From Lentisphaeria bacterium (GTDB taxonomy: Bacteria > Verrucomicrobiota > Lentisphaeria > Oligosphaerales > Oligosphaeraceae): 6,819 nt of DNA. A program made the translations under genes and the position numbers. The notes under the pieces were generated by a model. That model did not search any database. It saw only the letters and a list, made by a program, of their open reading frames with translations, and was not told the DNA's origin. Location: positions 1-6,819 of the forward strand of contig JAKSPA010000089.1 of NCBI GenBank assembly GCA_024405235.1. Direction: 5' to 3'. Of the stretch, positions 1 through 6,531 are shown one piece after another (the stretch's first letter is position 1; every line of letters begins with the position of its first letter).

Positions 1-1
1 A

Positions 2-2167
2 TGTACATTCCATACCGCTCCTTCCTCATGCCGACTGTCGGTTTATCTTCGCTGCGACAAAGTCACGACATATTTTGACGAAGCGGTTCTTGTCGAAGCA
101 GGCAATGTCAATATCGAAGAAGTCATATTCTGCATTCCACAGGCTTCTGTGGTTCCGCATATACGATGCGGCGAAAAACAGGAATCCGTATCTCGCGTTA
201 CGGCAAACATCCTGAATGACAAAGGAGAGGTCTTGCATTCTCTGCCGTTGGAAATTGCAAGTGGAGAGAGCTATCCTGTCATTCCTATCAAAGAAATTGC
301 CGAAGGCACGTGGACTCTTCAACTTTCAGACGAAACAGGCGTTGAACTGTCGCGAAGCACTTTCACGGTTCCTGCGCCAAAGCAATTCCCTGAAAACCGT
401 CTCAACAATTTTGTCAGTGTCATTCGCTCGAATGCGCCTGCAAGAATCACCTCTGAAGAGCCGTTGAGTTTTGTGAATCCACGCCAGGGCTGGATTTACA
501 TAAAAATGACCGCTGCTGAAGATGGGAGAGTGCTTTTCCCAAAGGCGACAGGCGAATCGCTGCTTCTGTCCGCTGGCGTAGCGACGGAGACCATGCGTTT
601 TTATCCAGCCGGAGAATGCGAAATTGCCACAGAGGAAGCAGTCGAATTGAGCCAATGCGAAATTCGCACCGTTCCAGAGCTGATGTTCTGCGAGTACGAG
701 GGAATGGCTTCGCGCCAGATGTTCGCTGGATTGATGAACAGCAGAGCCGTCAAGGAATTTTGGAACACTACCAATGTCGTTTTGGAAGGCTTTGACAAGG
801 GCCAGACAATGGAAAGGGAGGAATTGCCCGAAGCGACGCGCAAGCGTATTGCAGAATGGCGCGCGACCGGCAGAATGCTGATCAGCCACGCAATGAGGCC
901 AGATAAAAACAGCAAGACTCTTCCCCTTGAAGACTGCTTTGAATATTGGTCAAGTCGCGTGGGAGTGAACGACTACGATGGAATCGCAATAGACGAATTC
1001 GGAAACGAGACGGCAGATGAACTTCCCGCCTACACGGCTGCAGTCAAAAAGTTCTATGGAGACCCAAACCGTCGTGCAAAGCATCTTTATACGGATTCCT
1101 GCGCAGCCTGGGGTTCGCATGAAAAGAGCATGGATTTCCGCAAGGCGCTTGCCATGGGCAGTGGTGTGTATTCTCCTGAATACTATCTGCGTGAGAAATG
1201 GACACAGGGCGAAGCCATGACATACATCAATTTCATGTTCGACTACCTGCGTGAATGGGAGAAAATCACTCCAGACTCTTTGCCGAGAATCATGATTCTT
1301 CTTTCCTGCACGGATGGTCTGCCTGGTTATTATGGTCAGGATACCATGGCCGATGCCTGCTATAAGTATTTCCTTGACATGCAATATCAAATGCTTGCTG
1401 TTGATCCAGCGTTTGACGGCCTTCGCGGAATCAGCCAATGGATTCTGCGTTATGCGCGTCCGGAGACAATCGCATGGCTGGCAATGCTGAATCGACATTA
1501 CTGCATAGACGGCAATACGGATTTGCTTTCGGAACGCCTGGGGCTCACATATTCGCTTTCGCATGTCAAGAATCCGGATTTCCGAAATGGCGCCAACGGA
1601 TGGACGCTTCTGCCGGCGGCCGAAGGCGCAATGGAGGTTGTCTCCTTCAAAGACTGGGGATTCGGTCGCGGGACTTGCAATACGGCTCCAGACGGCGATG
1701 CGGTCATGTTGATGAAACGTGTTGCAGGTAAAGGAAATATGCTCAAACAGACCGTGACTGGCCTTGTGCCTGGACAATGGTATGAATTGCGCATGCGCGT
1801 TGCAGATTACGATGACGTGAAGGCTGGCAAATGCGAACGGAAACTGCTGCCTCTTACGGTAGCTCTCGATGGCGTTGCATGGGCTCAGGACTTAAGCTTC
1901 ATCGATGTCTACCAGAGCGATCATCCGATGGCGCCGCTATATCCAAAATACAGTGAAGGAGCCTGCGCCAATGAGTTGCAGTTGTATTTCAAGGCGACAT
2001 CTGAAAATGCAATTCTTACAATTTCCGATGAGGGTATCATGGAGAAAATCCGAAGCGGGAATTATGTTAATGCGCCTTTTACCGTTCCTCCTGCCGAATC
2101 CATCAAGACGCTGATGGTAAATTTCATCCAGTTGCAGCCCGTCTTGCCGCCGCAAATGTGGCAATGA
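2..2167 (+). CDS. Large multidomain glycoside-hydrolase-like protein, 5' end missing
   Basis: The frame is open from the left edge, so the true start lies outside the window; the GTG at 149 is internal, because good protein sequence (VTTYFDEAVLVEAG, typical of the last strands of a galactose-binding-like sandwich) precedes it. Numbering 149 as residue 1, residues 10-77 look like an Ig/bacterial beta-sandwich. Residues 85-175 are another beta-rich segment containing NPRQGWIYI. About 178-468 resemble a (beta/alpha)8 hydrolase core, with DGIAIDEFGNE (277-287) as a likely active-site strand carrying D282 and E283. About 475-662 start NPDFRNGANGWTL and end VNFIQLQPV, as in CBM4/9-like sugar-binding modules. 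The role is probably polysaccharide or glycoside hydrolysis, but I cannot place it in a numbered GH family. Whether it is secreted cannot be judged without the N-terminus. It heads a same-strand cluster with sialidase-like and SGNH genes. The coding call is very secure; the function is moderate. Confidence 0.9.
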   Translation, partial: CTFHTAPSSCRLSVYLRCDKVTTYFDEAVLVEAGNVNIEEVIFCIPQASVVPHIRCGEKQESVSRVTANILNDKGEVLHSLPLEIASGESYPVIPIKEIAEGTWTLQLSDETGVELSRSTFTVPAPKQFPENRLNNFVSVIRSNAPARITSEEPLSFVNPRQGWIYIKMTAAEDGRVLFPKATGESLLLSAGVATETMRFYPAGECEIATEEAVELSQCEIRTVPELMFCEYEGMASRQMFAGLMNSRAVKEFWNTTNVVLEGFDKGQTMEREELPEATRKRIAEWRATGRMLISHAMRPDKNSKTLPLEDCFEYWSSRVGVNDYDGIAIDEFGNETADELPAYTAAVKKFYGDPNRRAKHLYTDSCAAWGSHEKSMDFRKALAMGSGVYSPEYYLREKWTQGEAMTYINFMFDYLREWEKITPDSLPRIMILLSCTDGLPGYYGQDTMADACYKYFLDMQYQMLAVDPAFDGLRGISQWILRYARPETIAWLAMLNRHYCIDGNTDLLSERLGLTYSLSHVKNPDFRNGANGWTLLPAAEGAMEVVSFKDWGFGRGTCNTAPDGDAVMLMKRVAGKGNMLKQTVTGLVPGQWYELRMRVADYDDVKAGKCERKLLPLTVALDGVAWAQDLSFIDVYQSDHPMAPLYPKYSEGACANELQLYFKATSENAILTISDEGIMEKIRSGNYVNAPFTVPPAESIKTLMVNFIQLQPVLPPQMWQ

Positions 2168-2193
2168 GAGCGGAAAGTTCGCTACTGATGAAA

Positions 2194-2217
2194 GCAGAAT
2201 AATTTCATAAATTCTGC
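2194..2217. promoter_or_regulatory. Inverted repeat GCAGAAT-N10-ATTCTGC in the gap before the first propeller gene
   Basis: A perfect 7-bp inverted repeat with an AT-rich 10-nt centre lies in the 77-nt gap between the large hydrolase-like gene and the next gene. No T-run follows, so it does not look like a standard intrinsic terminator. It could be an operator for a dimeric regulator or a small RNA hairpin. The same half-site recurs many times in the left two-thirds of the window, which weakens a site-specific reading. Confidence 0.35.
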
Positions 2218-2244
2218 GCCTCAGATGTTTTTCGGTTTTCGTGC

Positions 2245-3432
2245 ATGAAATGCAAGTGGATTATGTCCATGAAGATACAGAATTTCCTTCCACCCAAGGC
2301 CTCTCTTGAGACCAATGATTTCTTCCATCCTGCCACAGCGGTATTGTCGGATGGTCGTTGGATGATGACCTTTCAGCGTCTGCAGAATTGCGACTGCTAC
2401 GGTGGAGCGGAAATTCTCTTTAGCGAAGACAATGGGCAAAGTTGGGGCGAACCACGACTTGTTACGGAATTGCGCACGACTCCTTTGAACGATGAGCTGT
2501 TGTTTGGCATAGCGGATGTCCGTCCATTGGTATCCGAAGATGGCGGCAGTGTTGTTCTTGTTGGTTGCGATACCACCTATACCAACAGAGGGGCTGCCTG
2601 TTATGACCATGTTTCGATAGATCCAGTGCTTTATGAACATGGTGCATACTACACGGTTTTCAACGTAAAGGACAATACGTTTGGGGCGCGCAGAATTCTG
2701 CGGAATCCTGCGCTTGATCCAGACAAGCTATGGCGTGTCTCCTGCGCGCAGTCGACTTTCGCATCGGATGGCGACTGGATTCTTCCAGCGCATTTCGAGC
2801 ACCGCTCCAACATTGAATACGAAAAGGGATACTTTTCGCCGCGATTCGCCGTCGAGACCGTGAAGGTCCATCTGGAAGGAGACGAACTTGTTCCTGTGGC
2901 TTGGGGAACGCAGTTGTTCCATGAGAACAAGCGCGGCTTCATCGAACCGTCTTTGATCAGAGGACAAAAGGACTATCTTATGACCATTCGGGCAGAGGAC
3001 GGCTTCGCATACGTGAGCCGTAGCGATGACGGCCTTCAGTGGGCTGATCCTGTGCCTTGGCGTTTTGACGACGGAACTGCGCTGGTCACAGAATCCACAC
3101 AACAGCACTGGCTGACCGCAGGCGGCAGAATCTTTTTGGTTTACACGCGCAAATGCGATGCAAATGCCAATGATATGCGCTATCGCTCTATTCTTTTCAT
3201 GGCAGAAGTCGATGATACAACTGCGATGCCTGTGTTGAAGAAGGCAACTGAAATCGAATTGTTCCCGCAGCGGGAACGCGACGGCATACATGGGCTGCTT
3301 GGTAATTTCCATGTGTGTAATCTCTCTGATGGAACCGCTCTTGTCTGCGATTCATATCTTTATCAGAATGTCGAAGGAGATGATATCGTGGAGCATTTCA
3401 ATGAAGTCGCCTTGAAGCGTGTGACATGCTAA
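2245..3432 (+). CDS. Sialidase-like (BNR/Asp-box) six-bladed beta-propeller hydrolase, 395 aa
   Basis: Propeller features are visible. An early blade reads FFHPATAVLSDGRW (residues 27-39), followed by an Asp-box SEDNGQSW at 60-67. A second, imperfect Asp-box is at 258-266 (D261, G263, W266), preceded by IEPSLI and LMTIRAEDG. That order (Glu, then Arg, then an Asp-box strand) resembles the part of GH33 sialidases carrying the catalytic Glu and one carboxylate-binding Arg; E234 and R249 are candidates. The N-terminal FRIP motif of classical sialidases is not seen, so the substrate is unproven; an acidic or sialic-acid-like glycoside is the likeliest. There is no signal peptide, so it is probably cytoplasmic. 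No clear ribosome binding site precedes 2245. The ATG at 2269 (MKIQNF...) would give a more family-like N-terminus and is a serious alternative. It is followed 105 nt later by a paralogue. Confidence 0.88.
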   Translation: MKCKWIMSMKIQNFLPPKASLETNDFFHPATAVLSDGRWMMTFQRLQNCDCYGGAEILFSEDNGQSWGEPRLVTELRTTPLNDELLFGIADVRPLVSEDGGSVVLVGCDTTYTNRGAACYDHVSIDPVLYEHGAYYTVFNVKDNTFGARRILRNPALDPDKLWRVSCAQSTFASDGDWILPAHFEHRSNIEYEKGYFSPRFAVETVKVHLEGDELVPVAWGTQLFHENKRGFIEPSLIRGQKDYLMTIRAEDGFAYVSRSDDGLQWADPVPWRFDDGTALVTESTQQHWLTAGGRIFLVYTRKCDANANDMRYRSILFMAEVDDTTAMPVLKKATEIELFPQRERDGIHGLLGNFHVCNLSDGTALVCDSYLYQNVEGDDIVEHFNEVALKRVTC

Positions 3433-3522
3433 TACACTGAAGAAGACGAGATTATGTCCATTCGCGAATGCCCCATGCTGGCTTTGGGAAACCTTCACTG
3501 CAATTGCGAATAGAATCTCTAA

Positions 3523-3528
3523 AAAGGA
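3523..3528 (+). promoter_or_regulatory. Ribosome binding site AAAGGA for the second propeller gene
   Basis: AAAGGA sits 9 nt before the ATG at 3538. It supports that start, in contrast to the preceding gene, which lacks a visible Shine-Dalgarno. The rest of the 105-nt gap (3433-3537) shows no convincing promoter or gene. Confidence 0.6.
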
Positions 3529-3537
3529 ATACTTGAA

Positions 3538-4623
3538 ATGCGCATTGATTCGGAAAAAGTCGTGGAAATCGGTGGTGAGACATTGCCGCATACATTTTTT
3601 CCAGGAGTCTGCCGATTGTCGAATGGCAATCTGCTGATGCTGCTGGTCACGGGCAGTGGCTTTGAATCATCCGATCAGCGGTTGGAACAGTTCAGAAGCG
3701 TTGATAATGGACGCACGTGGCAACGTGAGAGCGAAGCTTTCTCGAGTGTGTCGTTCCCTGTGGAGAAGCCTTTCACTCCCTATGCCAAACCTACTGTCCT
3801 GCGAGACGGCACGCTTGTCGCCATCGGTTATGGTTTCTATCGCGACCAGCCACAGATGGGTTTGTCAGACTATGCAGAGAAATACGGAAAATTCCCGCCA
3901 TGCAAGAATTTCGCAATGCATTGTGATGCAGCGGGAAAGCACTGGCAAGGGGCGTCTGTGATTGACCATTCCTACGATGGCTTGGAAATTTCCGGCCCCG
4001 CCCTTTCACTTCCAGATGGCAGAATTCTCTTCTTCGCCGCGCCATTTGTGCTGAATGCATCGTTGCAGCAGGGCCTTGTCTTCGAAAGTCTGGACAATGG
4101 AAGAAACTGGCATCAGATAAGCACTTTCTTCTCGTCGGCGAATGTCGCTCCATGGGAAGTGCGTTCGCTCCTATTGCCTTCAGGAAGGATTCTGCTGATT
4201 CTATGGGCCTTCGATCTTAAGGAAAACAAGCACCTGACGAATCGTCTTGTCTATTCAGACGATGGCGGTCTTCATTGGAGCGCTCCCGTGGATACGACAC
4301 TGCATGGCCAGGCGTCCAACTGGATGCTTTTCAATGGAAATATCGGTGTCATTCAGGCGAGACGGGAGGGCAGAGAGCCTGGCATCTATCTGAATGGCAT
4401 CACGCTCTCTGAGGAGGGCAGAGTGACGGTGTCTGATGAGTGCCGTCTCTTCGATGCGCGTGGATTGGCAAACCAAGGCACAACCATTGAAGAGCAGTTT
4501 GTTTCGCTGAAATTCGGACAGCCTTCCGTGACGGCGCTGTCCGATAATGAGTATCTGCTTGCATTCTGGAGTTTTGCTCAAGAACGCTATGCAGTGCGTA
4601 CCATGCGTTTCCGTATAATGTAG
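3538..4623 (+). CDS. Second sialidase-like beta-propeller protein with three Asp-boxes, 361 aa
   Basis: Three Asp-boxes mark a BNR propeller: SVDNGRTW (54-61), SLDNGRNW (184-191) and SDDGGLHW (240-247, a perfect S-x-D-x-G-x-x-W). Recurring strand-turn elements such as LSNGNLLML (27-35), LRDGTLVAIG (88-97), LPDGRILFF (158-166), LPSGRILLI (213-221) and LSDNEYLLAFW (334-344) give roughly one per blade, consistent with six blades. No N-terminal signal peptide or membrane segment is present. Compared with the upstream paralogue, the strand before the third Asp-box reads ILLILWAF where the paralogue has LMTIRAEDG, so the putative carboxylate-binding Arg is not at the same place. The upstream Glu may be kept (WEVRS, E207). 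It may therefore have a different substrate, for example a non-sialic sugar, or be a binding partner. Translation is probably coupled to the SGNH hydrolase gene 11 nt downstream. The exact reaction is unknown. Confidence 0.88.
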   Translation: MRIDSEKVVEIGGETLPHTFFPGVCRLSNGNLLMLLVTGSGFESSDQRLEQFRSVDNGRTWQRESEAFSSVSFPVEKPFTPYAKPTVLRDGTLVAIGYGFYRDQPQMGLSDYAEKYGKFPPCKNFAMHCDAAGKHWQGASVIDHSYDGLEISGPALSLPDGRILFFAAPFVLNASLQQGLVFESLDNGRNWHQISTFFSSANVAPWEVRSLLLPSGRILLILWAFDLKENKHLTNRLVYSDDGGLHWSAPVDTTLHGQASNWMLFNGNIGVIQARREGREPGIYLNGITLSEEGRVTVSDECRLFDARGLANQGTTIEEQFVSLKFGQPSVTALSDNEYLLAFWSFAQERYAVRTMRFRIM

Positions 4624-4634
4624 GAGTTTTTTTT
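4621..4634 (+). promoter_or_regulatory. Ribosome binding site overlapping a stop codon, with an eight-T spacer
   Basis: The stop codon TAG of the second propeller gene runs into GGAG (TAGGAG, 4621-4626), a good Shine-Dalgarno for the SGNH gene starting at 4635. The spacer is exactly eight T residues (4627-4634). The arrangement implies translational coupling of the two genes. A homopolymer in this position could change length by slippage and so alter the spacing. Confidence 0.7.
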
Positions 4635-5282
4635 ATGGAAAGAATAAAAGCGATTCTGCAGAATCCTCAGGGCATTCGCTGGCTTTTCTATGGCGACAGC
4701 ATCACGCATGGAGCGAAGCACACGGAAGGCTTTCGTGATTTTAGTGAACTGTTTCGTGAAAGAGTGCTTTGGGAAATGCTGCGTCAGAAGGATCTTGTCT
4801 TGAATGCCGCATATTCTGGATTCACTTCAACAAATCTGCTGGAGGATTTCGAATGGCGTGCAAAGGCATTCATGCCGACTGTCGCCTTCGTTATGATTGG
4901 AACAAATGATGTGGCAAGGGGAATAGGCCTGGAGCAGTTTGAAGGCCAAATTGAAGAACTGACACGTAAATTTCAGGAGATAGGAACCCTGCCGGTTCTG
5001 ATTACGCCGCTGCCGGTTCTGAGAAATCTTGATGAGGCGCGTAAGGATGTGTCGCTATATGCGGAGGTCATCCGAAAGGTGGCAAAAAAACATCAACTCC
5101 CTCTGATTGACGAATTCGAGAGTTGGCGCAACGATCCAGCGGAATTCTATTTGTATTCAGATCCAGTTCATCCCAATGCCGCGGGACATAGGAAAATAGC
5201 TTTGGACATCTTCAAGGCATTGGGCATTTTCGAGACGGATAGCAGTTGGGTTTGCAGGTTTTTCGTGCCGCCGGCTGAATAG
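4635..5282 (+). CDS. Cytoplasmic SGNH/GDSL-family hydrolase (esterase/deacylase type), 215 aa
   Basis: All SGNH blocks are visible. Block I is YGDSITHG (19-26), with nucleophile S22. The block II glycine is probably G62 in NAAYSGFTSTN. Block III is IGTNDV (88-93), with oxyanion-hole N91. Block V is DPVHPNAAGH, with D176 and H179 completing the triad. The length is normal for a single-domain family member. There is no signal peptide or lipobox, so it should act in the cytoplasm. SGNH enzymes in sugar loci commonly remove acetyl or other acyl esters from carbohydrates; given the two sialidase-like neighbours, an O-acetylated or otherwise acylated sugar is a reasonable guess, not a demonstrated substrate. 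The start is fixed by GGAG at 4623-4626. It is the last gene of the cluster and is followed by a hairpin-rich region and a convergent regulator gene. Confidence 0.92.
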   Translation: MERIKAILQNPQGIRWLFYGDSITHGAKHTEGFRDFSELFRERVLWEMLRQKDLVLNAAYSGFTSTNLLEDFEWRAKAFMPTVAFVMIGTNDVARGIGLEQFEGQIEELTRKFQEIGTLPVLITPLPVLRNLDEARKDVSLYAEVIRKVAKKHQLPLIDEFESWRNDPAEFYLYSDPVHPNAAGHRKIALDIFKALGIFETDSSWVCRFFVPPAE

Positions 5283-5290
5283 ATGAAACA

Positions 5291-5316
5291 GCCATGAAAC
5301 GTCACAAGTTCATGGC
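5291..5316 (+). terminator. Stem-loop just after the SGNH gene (possible 3' end structure)
   Basis: GCCATGAA (5291-5298) pairs perfectly with TTCATGGC (5309-5316) around a 10-nt loop, starting 8 nt after the SGNH stop codon. The position suits a 3'-end or mRNA-stabilising structure for the enzyme cluster. No T-tract follows, so it is not a standard intrinsic terminator and may work with the hairpins downstream. Confidence 0.4.
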
Positions 5317-5323
5317 AGATATA

Positions 5324-5542
5324 CGTGCTGCACGCTAGAGCATTTCCGCCGCGCTAGCGGCACACATACAGAACAAGCGCCGCGTCAGCGGCACACACGG
5401 AAGCTTGCGCTTCCGACACAGAACAAGCGCCGCGTCAGCGGCAGTACGGGCGTTCACGCCGCCCAATTAGCGCCGACAGGCGCAGTACGCGCCGCAGGCA
5501 GTACACAGCGACAAGTCGTTTCAGCCGCGTTCGCGCCGCGAA
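5324..5542. repeat. Array of about ten short GC-rich hairpins with tiny loops between convergent genes
   Basis: This gene-free stretch between the SGNH gene and the convergent AraC gene is almost entirely short dyads. Clear ones are 5348-5361 (GCCGC, loop GCTA), 5379-5392 (GCCGC, loop GTCA), 5398-5415 (CGGAAGC, loop TTGC), 5429-5442 (GCCGC, loop GTCA), 5449-5460 (GGCG, loop TTCA), 5470-5483 (GCGCC, loop GACA) and 5530-5542 (TTCGC, loop GCC). Weaker ones are 5324-5334, 5491-5499 (extended by flanking GTAC at 5485-5488 and 5501-5504) and 5507-5520 (includes a G-T pair). Linkers start with A and are either ACACA/ACAGAACAA-like or CAGTAC. Different stem sequences with preserved pairing suggest the fold matters or that the array was made by a palindrome-generating process. 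It could also act as a two-way transcription barrier. It has no direct repeat/unique spacer pattern of CRISPR. Confidence 0.75.
5368..5443. repeat. Exact 26-bp direct repeat at 5368-5393 and 5418-5443 (50-bp period)
   Basis: The two copies are identical over 26 bp. Each consists of the linker ACAGAACAAGC followed by a GCCGC-GTCA-GCGGC hairpin and one A. Identity stops immediately on both sides (T against C on the left, C against G on the right). Between them lies the CGGAAGC hairpin. This points to a recent duplication of a linker-plus-hairpin unit inside the array. Confidence 0.9.
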
Positions 5543-5554
5543 ATCCGCAATCTT

Positions 5555-6436
5555 CTACTTTTCCTTATTGGCCGCACGCTGCTTGTTTCGGAAGACAAGG
5601 GGGGTCATGCCGTATTTTTTGACGAAGCGCCGTATGAAATAATTGGCGTAGTTGTAGCCGCAGCGTTCTGAAATTTCGTTGACGGAGAGGCGCGTGTTCA
5701 ACAGAAGCGTCGCCGCGTGCTCAAGTCGTAGCTCCTGCTGAATCTCCTCGAAGGTCTTTCCGAGGCACGTCCGAATGACGCGCGAGATGTATCCCTGGGA
5801 AACACGAAATACTTTGCTGAGCTGCTTTCGTGAAATTGACTGCTCGCGGTGTTCTCGTAGGTACGCTACAATTTCATTGCCCAAATTGATGGTGTTTGGA
5901 ATCTCCGACGGTGCGAAGGCTTGCAGATTCTTCACCGCCACCTCCATCAATGGTTTCAGAAGATGCTTGCAGACTTCCAGGCGGCCATCGTGATGTAACG
6001 TTTCAATGGCTTCGATGAGTTTCCTGCCTCCCGCCTCCAGCTGCTTGCTGGAATGGAAATAGATATCGCGGTCCGTAGGAGGAACAACCCCTTCGATATA
6101 GTCGATATGCATGGCACGAATATAATTTGGAATAAAGGAGAATGACAGAGCGCGGCATGGATAGCTTTGGGGATAGGTTGACAGATGGCCTTTTGCAGAA
6201 CAGAATATGCAGCATGGTGCAGAAAGTTCTATTTCTTCCATTTTACCATCGCGATAAAAATGCCCTGTCTGCTTCCCTTCAAGTATGAAAATCAGTCGCG
6301 GAACAGAGTGAATCCATACATTTTCAGGTGCTTCGAAAAATAGATGACAATCTGAAAAATCATTCGCAAGTGCTTCATAGCAATATGGAAGAAGCAATTC
6401 AAGAGATACTTGGTATTTTTGGGTGACGCGTCCCAT
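5555..6436 (-). CDS. AraC/XylS-family transcriptional regulator, 293 aa
   Basis: The C-terminal third is a classic AraC DNA-binding domain with two helix-turn-helix units: about 200-222 (ISRKQLSKVFRVSQGYISRV) and 251-272 (VNEISERCGYNYANYFIRRF), ending KKYGMTPLVFRN, which matches the family signature around G-x-x-P-x-x-[FY]-R. Residues about 30-110 (PRLIFILEGKQTGHFYRDGK and following) look like the cupin-type sensing domain that binds a sugar or other small ligand. The length of 293 aa is usual for the family. It is most likely a sugar-responsive activator of the convergent enzyme cluster, the divergent pseudopilin gene, or both. The ATG at 6436 has no strong Shine-Dalgarno (the leader is A-rich), but a plausible promoter lies at the right distance. 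It is convergent to the enzyme genes, with the hairpin array in between. Confidence 0.95.
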   Translation of the reverse strand: MGRVTQKYQVSLELLLPYCYEALANDFSDCHLFFEAPENVWIHSVPRLIFILEGKQTGHFYRDGKMEEIELSAPCCIFCSAKGHLSTYPQSYPCRALSFSFIPNYIRAMHIDYIEGVVPPTDRDIYFHSSKQLEAGGRKLIEAIETLHHDGRLEVCKHLLKPLMEVAVKNLQAFAPSEIPNTINLGNEIVAYLREHREQSISRKQLSKVFRVSQGYISRVIRTCLGKTFEEIQQELRLEHAATLLLNTRLSVNEISERCGYNYANYFIRRFVKKYGMTPLVFRNKQRAANKEK

Positions 6437-6471
6437 AATCGGATTGTTTGTTTTTTAGGCCGAAATTTGCA

Positions 6472-6500
6472 ATAATATATCCTAAAAATTCAATTGTGCA
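6472..6500 (-). promoter_or_regulatory. Candidate promoter for the AraC-family gene
   Basis: Read on the - strand, TGCACA (6500-6495, 4 of 6 matches to the -35 consensus) is followed after exactly 17 nt by TATTAT (6477-6472, 5 of 6 matches to the -10 consensus). Transcription would start near 6465, giving a leader of about 30 nt before the ATG at 6436. This assumes a sigma-70-like consensus. The region is AT-rich, so chance matches are possible. Confidence 0.4.
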
Positions 6501-6531
6501 TAATGTTATCATTTTTAAAACATATTTAGCA

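Noticed and set aside
1..78. 25-codon reading frame from ATG at position 1
   Set aside because: The overlapping frame from position 2 gives a good beta-sandwich end (SVYLRCDKVTTYFDEAVLVEAG) continuous with the large gene, so this one is a shadow.
149..151. GTG at 149 as the start of the large gene
   Set aside because: No ribosome binding site precedes it, and domain-like protein sequence continues upstream to the window edge.
326..889. Long minus-strand open frames opposite the enzyme genes (for example 326-889, 950-1777, 2728-3312)
   Set aside because: They lie wholly opposite well-supported genes, have no domain motifs or start signals, and reflect the codon use of the real strand.
3454..3513. 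19-codon reading frame in the gap between the propeller genes
   Set aside because: No recognisable peptide features and no clear ribosome binding site; this length arises easily by chance.
26..4884. 15-bp repeat TCATGCCGACTGTCG at 26-40 and 4870-4884
   Set aside because: Both copies are in coding sequence of unrelated proteins and flanks do not match; probably chance, though slightly surprising for this window size.
5324..5542. CRISPR array or tRNA-like cluster
   Set aside because: There is no constant repeat with unique spacers of even length, and no cloverleaf; the units are self-complementary hairpins with variable stems.
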